64,000 nt of DNA from Amycolatopsis rubida (GCF_900115345.1 NZ_FOWC01000003.1:558001-622000), one strand, 5' to 3'. Shown: positions 17,349 to 26,282, counted from the stretch's first letter. Made by a program: numbers and translations. The notes: generated from the letters alone by a model not told the origin.

Positions 17349-18500
17349 GTGCCTGAGGCATATGTGGTGGACGCGGTTCGCACTCCGGTGGGACGGCGCG
17401 GCGGTTCGCTGGCCGGAGTGCATTCCGCCGATCTGGGGGCGCATGCGATCCGCGCGCTTGTCGAGCGGACGGGGATTGACCCCGGTGCGGTGGACGATGT
17501 CGTGTTCGGGTGTTGCGACACGATCGGGTCGCAGGCGGGGGATGTCGCCCGGACTGCTTGGCTGGTCGCCGGGCTGCCGGACCATGTGCCCGGGGTGACT
17601 GTTGATCGGCAGTGCGGGTCCAGCCAGCAGGCGGTGCACTTCGCGGCGCAGGGAGTGATGTCGGGGACAGCGGATCTGGTCGTGGCCGGGGGAGTGCAGA
17701 ACATGTCTGCTATTCCGATTTCTTCGGCCATGGTGGTGGGGCAGCAGTTCGGGTTCAGCACGCCCTTCGCGGAGTCGCCCGGGTGGGTGGCTCGGTATGG
17801 GGATCAGGAGGTTTCGCAGTTTCGGTCGGCGCGGATGATTGCGGAGAAGTGGGGGCTTTCCCGGGCTGCGCTGGAGGAGTTCGCGTTGGAGAGTCATCGG
17901 CGGGCGTTGGCGGCCATCGACGCCGGCCGGTTCTCGCGGGAGATCTCACCGGTAGGCGAGTTCTCCGTGGACGAAGGTCCGCGCCGGGACACGACTCCGG
18001 AGAAGATGGCCGGGCTCAAGCCTCTTGAAGAGGGCAGTCCGATTACGGCGGCGGTGGCTTCGCAGATCAGTGATGGTGCGGGGGCGTTGCTGATTGCTTC
18101 GGAGAAGGCAGTCCGGGAGCACGGTTTGACGCCGCGGGCGCGGGTGCGTCACATCAGCGTTTACGGGGCGGATCCGGTGTGGATGCTGACCGCCCCGATT
18201 CCAGCTACTCAACGGGCGTTCGAGAAGACCGGGATGTCCGTGGCCGACATCGACCTGTTCGAGTGCAACGAAGCGTTCGCGCCGGTCGTTCTGGCGTGGA
18301 TGCGGGAACTCGGCGTCCCGCACGAGAAAGTCAACGTGAACGGCGGCGGGATCGCGCTGGGGCATCCGATCGGTGCTACCGGGGCACGGTTGATGACTAC
18401 GTTGGTGCATGAACTGGAGCGGAGCAGGGGGCGGTACGGGCTGCAGGTAATGTGCGAAGGCGGCGGTCAGGCGAACGTGACTGTCCTGGAACGGCTTTGA
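17349..18500 (+). CDS. fadA6: FadA6, thiolase of steroid ring catabolism
   Basis: A 383-aa thiolase with the nucleophile in DRQCGSSQQA, the segment NEAFAPVVL, GGGIALGHPIGATG and the C-terminal CEGGGQAN. It corresponds to fadA6 by position after fadE30 and ipdF, and would cleave the beta-ketoacyl-CoA formed after ring opening. GTG 17349 has GGAGG six bases upstream. It ends the plus-strand operon controlled by the 15299 box. Confidence 0.85.
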   Translation: MPEAYVVDAVRTPVGRRGGSLAGVHSADLGAHAIRALVERTGIDPGAVDDVVFGCCDTIGSQAGDVARTAWLVAGLPDHVPGVTVDRQCGSSQQAVHFAAQGVMSGTADLVVAGGVQNMSAIPISSAMVVGQQFGFSTPFAESPGWVARYGDQEVSQFRSARMIAEKWGLSRAALEEFALESHRRALAAIDAGRFSREISPVGEFSVDEGPRRDTTPEKMAGLKPLEEGSPITAAVASQISDGAGALLIASEKAVREHGLTPRARVRHISVYGADPVWMLTAPIPATQRAFEKTGMSVADIDLFECNEAFAPVVLAWMRELGVPHEKVNVNGGGIALGHPIGATGARLMTTLVHELERSRGRYGLQVMCEGGGQANVTVLERL

Positions 18501-18519
18501 CCCCTCGCGAGGCCGGTCG

Positions 18520-19300
18520 CGCACAGTTCTTCGGCGGGTTGCGCGCAGCTGATGCCAGGTGCCGCAGTGCCTTCGCGGTGGCTTTGGCTTCCTTGGCGAC
18601 CACGGGATACTGCGGACCGCCGACCGTTCGCGCTCAGCCGGCGGCGATGGCGGCAGCCGCGTCCAGGCCGAGCGACGCCAGGCAACCGGCGGCATTCGCG
18701 AGCCGCCGGGCACCGGCCCGGACCGCGAAGTACGCCAGGTGCTCGCGGACGCCGCCGGTAACCCGGCCTCGATCCGTTCGGCGAGCCGTTCCCTCGCTTC
18801 CGCCCCGCCCAGCGAGCCAGACGGAACCTCCGCGCCGGAGCACCCGGTCGGCCATCCCGCCGCTGCGGGCAGTGACCTGCGCAGCGCGTAGGGCACGGAG
18901 GTATTTGTCCCGCGAGGCAAAGCCGGACCGCGCGGCATGGCGCAGGGGTGGCCGTGCGGGTGGTGCAGTGGGACGCCCCCGTCCTCGATGCCGAGCCGGA
19001 CCGCGTGGTGGTCACCGAAATCGCCCGGAATGCCGGGCTGGCAGAGCAGCAGTCCCTTGTCGAGCGGCCCGGCGAGCACCGGTCCTTCGACAGGACCGCG
19101 GTCAGCCGCGCCTTCGCCGCGCGACAGGTTCGGCCGAGCGCCTCGACAGCCGCGTCCACGTCGCTCTCCGGCGTCCAGCGAAGGGATCGAACGGCGGCAG
19201 CGCGCCCCTGATCAGCCCGAACCCGAAAGGCGATCCGGTGCGCACCTCGATCACTTCCGGCGGCGGCGCGTCCTTGCCGAAAATCATCGGCGGGGCAGTG
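18520..19300 (-). pseudogene. Decayed, unidentified coding remnant
   Basis: No intact gene fits this 870-bp gap, but the minus strand shows protein-like peptides in succession that change frame. In order: EVIEVRTGSPFGFGLIRGAL near 19240, DVDAAVEALGRTCRAAKARL near 19130, PLDKGLLLCQPGIPGDFG near 19050, EARERLAERIEAG near 18800, VREHLAYFAVRAGARRLANA near 18740 and KEAKATAKALRHLASAARN near 18590. At least three frame changes are needed to join them. I do not recognise the parent family. It reads as a gene inactivated by several small indels; sequencing error is possible but would need several independent errors. Confidence 0.4.
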
Positions 19301-19368
19301 GCGAAGCAGTACGGACCGGAGCGGGGCAGGCGATCATGCCGGGCGGCAAAGCGGAATTCGCGGGGCGC

Positions 19369-19800
19369 TCAGCCCGCGCGGTGCTCGTGCCACCGGTCCG
19401 CGGCGGTCTGGACGGCTTCCTCGTCCTCTTTCGCATGCGCGCCGGAAGCTCCGGCCGCGCCGAGGACCACGTCGTGGTCGGTGATCAGGACGCCTCCGGC
19501 GTACGGGACGAAGTCGCCGCCGTACAGGTGCTGGATGCTGTCGACGATCGGGCCCGGGAGCTGGAGCTGACCGGACGGCAGCAGCGACAGCAGCGCGGTG
19601 CGCGCCTTCGCCATCGCGATCCGGCTGGTCATCGGCATGCCGCCGTCCGCCCGGCGCAACGCGATCACCGATCCGCTCACGTCGAGGACCGCGACCGCCA
19701 GCGGCGGCCAGCCCCGCTCGCCGCCGGTTTCGAGCGCGGCGGCGACCAGCCAGTCGGCGTCCGCGAGGGTCAGGCCGGGGAGCCGGGGAGTCTCTGCCAT
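19369..19800 (-). CDS. GlcG/HbpS-family heme-binding-like protein
   Basis: A 143-aa protein of the GlcG/HbpS family. The pattern PPLAVAVLDVSGSVIALRRADG followed by PMTSRIAMAKARTA and the C-terminal GGVLITDHDVVLGAAGASG is characteristic. Members bind heme or cobalamin or act as accessory proteins next to redox enzymes; the exact role is seldom known. The start is ATG 19800. It lies 41 bases after the ipdC stop in the same orientation and may be co-transcribed with echA20-ipdC. Confidence 0.7.
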   Translation of the reverse strand: MAETPRLPGLTLADADWLVAAALETGGERGWPPLAVAVLDVSGSVIALRRADGGMPMTSRIAMAKARTALLSLLPSGQLQLPGPIVDSIQHLYGGDFVPYAGGVLITDHDVVLGAAGASGAHAKEDEEAVQTAADRWHEHRAG

Positions 19801-19841
19801 GGTCGCGAACCTATGCCTGGAGCGAGTCCGGGGGCAATCCG

Positions 19842-20900
19842 CTATGCCTGCATCGCGGCCGTTGCTTTCAGTCGTTCCTGTGCGCTTTCGGCGATCCGAG
19901 CCACTAGTTCCGCGCAGCTGGGCAAGTCCTCGATCACTCCGACGACCTGTCCGGCCGCCAGCATCCCGGCTCGCGTGTCGCCCTCCACCAGACCGGCTTT
20001 GAGCAGCATGGGGGTGTTCGCGGCCAGCATCGTTTGGGTCCACGAGCGGTCGCTGCCGCGTTTCATGCGCACACCGTCGGCGACGAGCGACGGCCAGGAC
20101 TGGCCGCTCGACCGCTTGAAGTCTCGGGTTCGACGCAGTGTCCGGGCCATGCGCTGCACGAAGCCTTCCTTCGTGAGGCCCTCGATGAACGGGGTGCGCA
20201 GCAGGCGGTGCGGCATGCCGTCGGCCTTGGTGGTGACGACGGTGCCGTCCAGGCCGAAGCCCAGGTAGGTGCGTTTGATTTCATCCGGTACTGCGCTGTC
20301 GCTGGTGAGCAAGAAGCGTGTGCCCATACCGATCCCAGCGGCGCCGTAGGAGAGTGCGGCGGCCAGGCCACGGCCGTCGAAGAAGCCTCCGGCGGCGACT
20401 ACCGGGATGTCGACTGCGTCCAGTACGGCGGGCAGCAGCAGAGTAGTGGCGGTCGGACCGGTGTGGCCGCCGCCCTCGCCGCCCTGCATCATCACCAGAT
20501 CCGCGCCCCACGAGGCGACTTTTTCGGCATGTCGTGCGGCGCCGACGGTGGGCATTACGACCAGCCCGTGGTCCTTCAGCCGAGCGATCAGGTCTTTTTG
20601 GGGAGCCAGAGCGAAAGACGCCACTTTGACGTCGTGGCGGATCAGCAGTTCCGCGCGTTCGCCCGCGTCGCCCGCGTCGGCGCGGAGGTTCACGCCGAAG
20701 GGCTTGTCCGTGCGTTGTTTGACTTCTTTGATGGCGTGGTCGAGCTCGTCGTAGGTCATCGTCGCGGAGGCGAGGATGCCCAGTGCGCCGGCGTTGGCTG
20801 TCGCGGAGACCAGGCGCGGGCCGGCGACCCAGCCCATGCCGGTTTGCACGATCGGGTGGGTTACGCCGGTGAGTTCGGTGAGCGGGGTGCGGAGAGGCAC
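19842..20900 (-). CDS. ipdC: IpdC, flavin-dependent steroid-ring oxidoreductase
   Basis: A 352-aa nitronate-monooxygenase-like FMN TIM barrel: TPLTELTGVTHPIVQTGMGW at the start, MQGGEGGGHTGP and AAGGFFDGRGLAAAL for flavin binding. In the KstR2 regulon this family member is IpdC, needed for introducing unsaturation before hydrolytic ring D opening. GTG 20900 has GAGGAG upstream. It follows echA20 by 16 bases, in the order expected from the pathway. Confidence 0.85.
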   Translation of the reverse strand: MPLRTPLTELTGVTHPIVQTGMGWVAGPRLVSATANAGALGILASATMTYDELDHAIKEVKQRTDKPFGVNLRADAGDAGERAELLIRHDVKVASFALAPQKDLIARLKDHGLVVMPTVGAARHAEKVASWGADLVMMQGGEGGGHTGPTATTLLLPAVLDAVDIPVVAAGGFFDGRGLAAALSYGAAGIGMGTRFLLTSDSAVPDEIKRTYLGFGLDGTVVTTKADGMPHRLLRTPFIEGLTKEGFVQRMARTLRRTRDFKRSSGQSWPSLVADGVRMKRGSDRSWTQTMLAANTPMLLKAGLVEGDTRAGMLAAGQVVGVIEDLPSCAELVARIAESAQERLKATAAMQA

Positions 20901-20916
20901 GGGTCTCCTCGGCAGG

Positions 20917-21675
20917 TCAGTCGTTCAGCGGGCGGCCGGTGGCGACGAAGGCGTCGCGGTGTTCGTCGGCGGCTCCGATGAGGTTGAGTTCGAAGGTGTA
21001 GCCCTGTTCGTAACGGTAGCTGCGGTTGACGTCGATCGGGTCGATGCCGTTCAGCGCGGCTTTGGCGGCCCGGATGACGCGCGGGTCCTTCGCGGCTACC
21101 TCGCCGGCGAGGGCGAGTGCGGCGTCGTGCAGGTCGGCGGCGGGCACGGTTTCCAGTACCGAGCCGTGCTGGACCAGGTCTTTCGCCGCGATGGTGCGGC
21201 TGGTGAAGTACAGCGTGCGCATCAGGTGCTGGGGGACCAGGCGGGCAAGGTGCGTGGCCGCGCCCAGTGCGCCGCGGTCTACCTCGGGGACGCCGAAGTA
21301 CGCGTCGTCGGCGGCGATGATCGTGTCGCAGTTGCCGGCCAGGCCGACGCCGCCGCCCAGGCAGAAGCCGTTCACCGCGGCGATCACCGGGACGGCGCAT
21401 TCGTAGATCGCCTTGAAGGCCAGGTAACAGCCGCGGTTCGCGCCTACGAGGGCGTCGAAACCGGTGGTGCGCTGCATTTCCTTGATGTCGACGCCCGCGT
21501 TGAAGCCGCGTCCCTCGGCCCTGAGCAGGACGACGTGCACCGCCGGGTCCTCACCGGCCTCCCGGACCGTTTCGGCGAGGCGGAACCATCCGGCGACCGG
21601 CAGGGCGTTCACCGGCGGGTAGTCCGTGGTGACCACGAAGGTGCCGTTGTCGTGGAGCTGCGTGGAAATCGTCAC
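20917..21675 (-). CDS. echA20: EchA20, ring D hydrolase (crotonase fold)
   Basis: A 252-aa crotonase closely resembling Mycobacterium EchA20: TTDYPPVNALP, RAEGRGFNAGVDIKEMQRT, ECAVPVIAAVNGFCLGGG and VDRGALGAATHLARLVPQHL. EchA20 hydrolyses ring D of the HIEC-CoA intermediate to give COCHEA-CoA, the substrate of IpdAB. GTG 21675 has AGGAA upstream; a longer reading to 21714 would run into the promoter boxes. It starts the echA20-ipdC operon and is divergent from the SDR at 21769. Confidence 0.9.
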   Translation of the reverse strand: MTISTQLHDNGTFVVTTDYPPVNALPVAGWFRLAETVREAGEDPAVHVVLLRAEGRGFNAGVDIKEMQRTTGFDALVGANRGCYLAFKAIYECAVPVIAAVNGFCLGGGVGLAGNCDTIIAADDAYFGVPEVDRGALGAATHLARLVPQHLMRTLYFTSRTIAAKDLVQHGSVLETVPAADLHDAALALAGEVAAKDPRVIRAAKAALNGIDPIDVNRSYRYEQGYTFELNLIGAADEHRDAFVATGRPLND

Positions 21676-21690
21676 GTGCGTTCCTAACCT

Positions 21691-21723
21691 AGCGATTGCT
21701 TGGTAGCCTAACACTTGCTTGGT
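21691..21723. promoter_or_regulatory. Two degenerate KstR2-like boxes
   Basis: AGCGATTGCTTGGT (21691-21704) and AACACTTGCTTGGT (21710-21723) each keep eight of ten fixed KstR2-box positions, with intact right half-sites CTTGnT and damaged left half-sites. The first runs into TAGCCT (21704-21709), a possible -10. They lie between echA20 and the SDR-MaoC-epimerase operon and would let KstR2, perhaps cooperatively, control both. Confidence 0.55.
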
Positions 21724-21768
21724 TTACGGGGAACTGCCTCGCCTGCCGGTCGACGAAACGGAGATGAT

Positions 21769-22677
21769 GTGAGCGGGATTGTGGAGGGCCGGGTCGCGAT
21801 CGTGACCGGGGCAGGCCGCGGGCTCGGCCGCGAGCACGCGCTGGAGCTCGCCCGCCAGGGCGCGAGCGTCGTGGTCAACGACCTCGGCACGTCGGGTGCG
21901 GGCGAAGGCGCGTCCGACGGCCCGGCCGGCGAAGTGGTCGAGGCGATCCGCGCGCTGGGCGGCGAAGCGGTGGCCAACGGCGCCGACGTCGCGGACTTCG
22001 CGGCGGCGGAAGCGTTGGTGCGGCAGGCGGTCGACGCGTTCGGCGGGCTGGACATCGTGGTGAACAACGCGGGCTTCGTGCGCGACCGGATGATCGTGAC
22101 CACCAGCGAGCAGGAGTGGGACGCGGTCGTCGCGGTCCACCTCAAGGGGCACTTCGCGTTGATGCACCACGCTGCGGGTTACTGGCGGGCGGAGGCGAAA
22201 GCCGGGCGAACGCGGGCGGCACGGATCGTCAACACCACTTCCGGTGCGGGGCTGCAGGGCAGCATCGGCCAGGGCAGCTACAGCGCCGCCAAAGCCGGGA
22301 TCGCCGCGTTGACGCTGGTCGGAGCGGCGGAACTCGGCCGGTACGGCATCACGGTGAACGCGCTGGCCCCGGCCGCGCGCACCCGGATGACCGAGGGTCC
22401 GTTCGCGGCGCAGATGGCCACGCCGGACGACGGGTTCGACGCGATGCACCCGGGCAACGTGTCGCCGATCGTCGCGTGGCTCGCCAGCGAGGAGGCCGCG
22501 GACGTCACCGGCCGCGTGATCGAGGTCGGGGGCGGCCGGATCTGCGTGGAGAACGGCTGGAGCCACGGCCCGTCCCGCGAACTGGACCGTCGCTGGACAG
22601 CCGGCGAAGTCGGCCCGGCGGTGCGTGAACTGCTGAAGGAAGCGCCCGCGCCCGAACCGGTTTACGGAGCGCAGTGA
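21769..22677 (+). CDS. SDR-family 3-hydroxyacyl-CoA dehydrogenase (MFE-2 type)
   Basis: A 302-aa SDR of the multifunctional-enzyme-2 kind: GRVAIVTGAGRGLGREHALE, VVVNDLGTSG, NNAGFVRDRM and YSAAK, with a C-terminal extension. These enzymes oxidise 3-hydroxyacyl-CoA esters. GTG 21769 follows GGAG by five bases. Its stop overlaps the start of the MaoC hydratase gene, so the pair works like the two halves of peroxisomal MFE-2 (hydration then oxidation). Confidence 0.8.
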   Translation: MSGIVEGRVAIVTGAGRGLGREHALELARQGASVVVNDLGTSGAGEGASDGPAGEVVEAIRALGGEAVANGADVADFAAAEALVRQAVDAFGGLDIVVNNAGFVRDRMIVTTSEQEWDAVVAVHLKGHFALMHHAAGYWRAEAKAGRTRAARIVNTTSGAGLQGSIGQGSYSAAKAGIAALTLVGAAELGRYGITVNALAPAARTRMTEGPFAAQMATPDDGFDAMHPGNVSPIVAWLASEEAADVTGRVIEVGGGRICVENGWSHGPSRELDRRWTAGEVGPAVRELLKEAPAPEPVYGAQ

Positions 22678-23459
22678 ACAGCCCCGCGGATTGGAAGGGT
22701 CGGGTCCTCGGCGAACGCACGGTCGCCTATACCGACCGTGATCCGATCCTCTACGCACTCGCCATCGGCGCCCGGCCGGACGAACTCGACTTGGTGTTCG
22801 AGGACCGGCTTCGGGTGCTGCCGCCGTTCGCGCTGACGCTCGCCCAATGGGCCCCGGACGTCCTCGGCTCGGCCGGTGCGTTCGAGGTCGGCAACGCGGT
22901 GCACGGTTCGCAACGGTTGCAAGTTCTGAAGCCATTGCCGCCCGCGGGCGAGATTTCCATGCGGGCCCGGGTCACGGAGGTATGGGACAAAGGCAGTGCC
23001 GCGGTGTACGACGTGGCCGTCGAATCGGACTGCTTCGTCGCGACATGGTCGTTGTTCTGCCCCGGTATCGGCGGGTTCGGCGGCGAACGCGGCCCCGGGC
23101 GTCCGTCTGCTTTGGACAGTCCGGATTGGACTGTTCCACTGTCAACCGCGGCCAACCAAGCCCTGCTCTACCGGTTGCTCGGGGACCGGCACCACATCCA
23201 CGTCGACCCCGCGGCGGCGGCCGGAATCGGCCAGCCGCGCCCGATCCTGCACGGTTTGGCCACCCTCGGCGCGGGCGCGCTGGTCGCCGCCCGGCAGGTC
23301 GGCGCGCACCCGGCGGACCTGACGTCGCTGGAAGGCCGGTTCGCCGCTCCGGTGTTCCCCGGCGAGGAATTGCGGGTCGAAGGCTCGTCCGGCGGCGGAC
23401 TGCGGATCACCTCGGAACGCGGCCCGGTGGTCGACGGCGGGCGAGTCCACTTCGGATAG
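22674..23459 (+). CDS. MaoC-family (R)-specific enoyl-CoA hydratase
   Basis: A 261-aa double-hotdog hydratase. The second half contains the hydratase-2 motif YRLLGDRHHIHVDPAAA, with Asp and His of the catalytic D-x4-H pair, followed by PILHGLATLG. The N-terminal half is the non-catalytic hotdog, as in mycobacterial Hsd4B-like proteins. It starts with GTG overlapping the SDR stop and is followed after 10 bases by the epimerase-like gene. Expected role: hydration of a trans-enoyl-CoA in steroid or fatty acid beta-oxidation. Confidence 0.8.
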   Translation: MNSPADWKGRVLGERTVAYTDRDPILYALAIGARPDELDLVFEDRLRVLPPFALTLAQWAPDVLGSAGAFEVGNAVHGSQRLQVLKPLPPAGEISMRARVTEVWDKGSAAVYDVAVESDCFVATWSLFCPGIGGFGGERGPGRPSALDSPDWTVPLSTAANQALLYRLLGDRHHIHVDPAAAAGIGQPRPILHGLATLGAGALVAARQVGAHPADLTSLEGRFAAPVFPGEELRVEGSSGGGLRITSERGPVVDGGRVHFG

Positions 23460-23469
23460 AGGAATGCGC

Positions 23470-24372
23470 ATGAAGGTCTTGGTCATCGGCGGCACCGGCA
23501 TGATCGGCGCGAACACCGCTGTGCACTTGAGCGGCTCCGGGCACGCCGTCACGGTCGCCGGGCGACACGAACCCGACGCCGATTCGCTGGTGGCGGGCCT
23601 GCCGGTGCTGCTCGGCGACTACGCCCACGGCGGTTTCGACGAGGCTGCGCTGGCACCGTTCGACGCCGTCGTCTTCGCGGCCGGACAAGACATCCGGCAT
23701 GTTTCCGGCTGGGGCGACGAGGAGTTCTGGCGGACGTACCAAATCGAGGGCGTCACCGCGATCGCGGCGCGCGCGAAACGCGCTGGTGTCGGACGTTTCG
23801 TCCAGATCGGCAGTTACTACCACCAGGTCCGGCCGGATCTCGCGGAAACGAACTCGTACGTCGACGCGCGCCGCCTCGCCGACGAAGGAGCGCGAGCCCT
23901 CGCCGGGGACGGGTTCACGGTGTGCACGCTGAACCCGCCGTCGATCGTCGGCATGGCACCCGGCCGGTCGACGCGGCAGTTCGCGAAAATGCTGGCGTGG
24001 GCTGAGGGGAAGCTGGCCGGGAAGGTGCCGGACTTCGCGCCGGCCGGCGGGACGAACTACCTGTCCGTGCGGAGCCTGGCCGAAGCGGTCGAGGGTGCTC
24101 TGCTGCGCGGGGAATCCGGTGCGGCGTACCTGGTGGGCGACGAAAACCTCAGCTTCCGAGACTACTTCCAGCTGATCTTCGACGTCTCGGGCTCGGGCCG
24201 GGTCCTGGAAGAGCGCGACGAGGAGCACCCGTTCCTGCCCGACCGGGTTTTGGTCCCGGGGAGGGGCGCGACGATCGCGTACGAACCGGACGCCCGGGAG
24301 ACGGAGCTGCTCGGGTATCGCCGCCGGGACGTCCGGGCGATGCTGGAGGAGATGGCTGCGGTCGTGCGGTGA
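23470..24372 (+). CDS. NAD-dependent epimerase/dehydratase-family protein
   Basis: A 300-aa extended-SDR protein with the Rossmann start MKVLVIGGTGMIGANTAVHL and core features VVFAAGQD and SYYHQVRP. The active-site motif is not the classical YxxxK: the aligned region reads SYVDARRLAD, so catalysis may differ or be absent, as in atypical extended SDRs. ATG 23470 is preferred over 23464 because GGA lies six bases before it. It is co-directional with the SDR and MaoC genes and probably in their operon. Substrate unknown. Confidence 0.65.
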   Translation: MKVLVIGGTGMIGANTAVHLSGSGHAVTVAGRHEPDADSLVAGLPVLLGDYAHGGFDEAALAPFDAVVFAAGQDIRHVSGWGDEEFWRTYQIEGVTAIAARAKRAGVGRFVQIGSYYHQVRPDLAETNSYVDARRLADEGARALAGDGFTVCTLNPPSIVGMAPGRSTRQFAKMLAWAEGKLAGKVPDFAPAGGTNYLSVRSLAEAVEGALLRGESGAAYLVGDENLSFRDYFQLIFDVSGSGRVLEERDEEHPFLPDRVLVPGRGATIAYEPDARETELLGYRRRDVRAMLEEMAAVVR

Positions 24373-24546
24373 CGTCTCCGTGTCGTCGAGCCCCGCGATG
24401 TCACTGACCGCAAACGTTTTCCTCGGATCGCCCCCTGCGAGCCCGCCGACATCGCGTCGGCCGCGGTGTTCCTGGCCGGCGCCGAGGCGGGCTGGGTGAG
24501 CGGGCAGTGCTGGAACGTCGACGGCGGGCAGCTGACGATCCGATGA
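24373..24546 (+). pseudogene. C-terminal remnant of an SDR gene
   Basis: In frame right after the epimerase stop, the DNA encodes EPADIASAAVFLAGAEAGWV and SGQCWNVDGGQLTIR before a stop at 24546. That is the typical last 40 residues of an SDR (PxDIAxxxxFLAS...GxxxxVDGG). No nucleotide-binding domain or catalytic region precedes it, so the rest of the gene has been deleted, probably in the event that placed it after the epimerase gene. Confidence 0.65.
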
Positions 24547-24565
24547 TCACCACGGGAGGCGACCG

Positions 24566-26182
24566 ATGACCGATCGGGACGACATCATCGCGCGGCTGAC
24601 CGCGCCGGGCGCGGAGTTCGAGATCCGGCCGGAGCCGGTCGCGGGCCGTCCGACGAGGGTGTTCGCGCGCCGGCACCGGTGCCTGACCGCATTGCTGGAG
24701 GCCTCGCGCGAGTTCGGCGATCGCGAGTATCTGGTCACTGTGGACAATCGGCTCACCTTTGCCGAGCACTACGACCAGGTCGCCGCGCTCGCCGCGGCGT
24801 TGCGGACCGAATACGGGGTCGGCAGCGGGGACCGGGTCGCGTTGTGCGCGGCGAACTGCCCGGAGTGGATAGTGGGATTCTGGGCGGCGGTGTCGCTCGG
24901 TGCGATCGCGGTCGGGATGAACTCGATGTGGGCCGGGCCGGAGGTCGCGCACGGCCTCGACCTGACCACGCCGAAGGCCGTGCTGACCGACACCGCCCGG
25001 AAGCCGCTGGTCGCGGACCGGTATCCGGTGCTGGAACTCGGCAGCCCGGAATACCGGGAACTCCTCGGCCGGCACGAAGGCGCGCGGCTGAAACCGGGGC
25101 CGGTCGACGAGGACGACCCCGCGGTCATCTTTTTCACCAGCGGGACTTCCGGTCGTCCGAAGGGTGCGACGCACTCGCACCGCAATGTGCTCGCCGCGGT
25201 CTGGTTCCACCTGTTCAACGACGCGCTGGCGGCGGAATTCGGCCGTCCGGCACGGGATCGCCGATTCCTGCTGGCCACCCCGTTGTTCCACATCGCCGCC
25301 CTGCACAACCTCGCCGTCGTGCGGCTCGCGGTGGGCGATACCGCCGTGCTATACCAGGGGAAATTCGACATCCACCGGGTGCTGGACCTCGTGCAGGCCG
25401 AGCGGGTCACCAACTGGGGCGCGGTCCCGACGATGCTGTCCCGCCTGGTCGAAGCCGATCTCTCCGGCTACGACCTCAGCACGCTCAAGACGGTCTCGGT
25501 CAGCAGCGCGCCGTCGACCGCCGAGCTGAAAGACCAGCTGCGGGGCGCGTTGCCGGGCGCGGCCGCCTCGCTGAGCACGAACTACGGCCTGACCGAATCG
25601 TCCACCGCGGCCACCCTCGCGACCCCCGCCGAACTCCTCGCCGACCCGGACACCGCGGGCAGGCCGGTGCCGAACATGGAAGTGCGGATCCGCGACACCG
25701 AAGGCCGCCCGGTCCCGGACGGCGCCGACGGCGAGATCCACCTCCGCGGCCCCCAGGTGATGCTCGGCTACTTCAACGACCCGGCCGCGACCGCCGCCGC
25801 GTTCACCGACGACGGCTGGTTCCGGACCGGCGACCTCGGCCAGCTGCGCGACGGTGCGCTGTTCGTGCTGAGCAGGCGCAGCGACCTGATCCTGCGCGGG
25901 GCGGAGAACATCTACCCGGCGGAGGTGGAGGAACAGCTCGCCGGACATCCCGGGGTCGCCGAGTGCATTGTGGCCGGGCTGCCGGATTCGGATTACGGCC
26001 AGATTGTCGCGGCGAAGGTGGTGCTTCGCGCGGAGTCCGAAGTGGACGCTGAGGAGCTGCGCGGCTATCTCGGCGGCCGGCTCGCCCGGTACAAGGTGCC
26101 GACGGCCTGGTTCCTGACCCGGGACCCGTTGCCGCGCAACGCGACGGGGAAGGTAGTGCGGCGGTGGGTGCGGTGGGAGTAG
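24566..26182 (+). CDS. Acyl-CoA synthetase (FadD family)
   Basis: A 538-aa class I adenylate-forming enzyme. It has FFTSGTSGRPKGATHSHRN (P-loop), NYGLTESST, the hinge GWFRTGDLGQL, and the C-terminal lysine in NATGKVVRRW. It should activate a fatty or steroid-derived carboxylic acid as its CoA ester. ATG 24566 follows GGGAGG. It is distinct from FadD3 (about 520 aa, 6887-8452). Its position before MaoC/FadD17-like remnants suggests it once belonged to a larger acyl-CoA operon. A palindromic repeat starts just after its stop. Confidence 0.8.
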   Translation: MTDRDDIIARLTAPGAEFEIRPEPVAGRPTRVFARRHRCLTALLEASREFGDREYLVTVDNRLTFAEHYDQVAALAAALRTEYGVGSGDRVALCAANCPEWIVGFWAAVSLGAIAVGMNSMWAGPEVAHGLDLTTPKAVLTDTARKPLVADRYPVLELGSPEYRELLGRHEGARLKPGPVDEDDPAVIFFTSGTSGRPKGATHSHRNVLAAVWFHLFNDALAAEFGRPARDRRFLLATPLFHIAALHNLAVVRLAVGDTAVLYQGKFDIHRVLDLVQAERVTNWGAVPTMLSRLVEADLSGYDLSTLKTVSVSSAPSTAELKDQLRGALPGAAASLSTNYGLTESSTAATLATPAELLADPDTAGRPVPNMEVRIRDTEGRPVPDGADGEIHLRGPQVMLGYFNDPAATAAAFTDDGWFRTGDLGQLRDGALFVLSRRSDLILRGAENIYPAEVEEQLAGHPGVAECIVAGLPDSDYGQIVAAKVVLRAESEVDAEELRGYLGGRLARYKVPTAWFLTRDPLPRNATGKVVRRWVRWE

Positions 26183-26187
26183 GGGGT

Positions 26188-26229
26188 CGTGCGTGTTGAT
26201 CCCGCTTCTCACCGTGGTCAACACGCACG
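26188..26229. repeat. Palindromic repeat copy after the FadD gene
   Basis: cgtgcgtgttga and tcaacacgcacg are 12-bp perfect arms around an 18-base centre containing ccgcttctcaccg. The sequence is a diverged member of the family at 38315-38364 and 108-156. It lies six bases after the FadD stop and may now act as its terminator. Confidence 0.55.
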
Positions 26230-26282
26230 AGCCACCCACCCACCGGGACTCTCCCTTGCCCGCGCCACGCTCCTGCCTTCCT

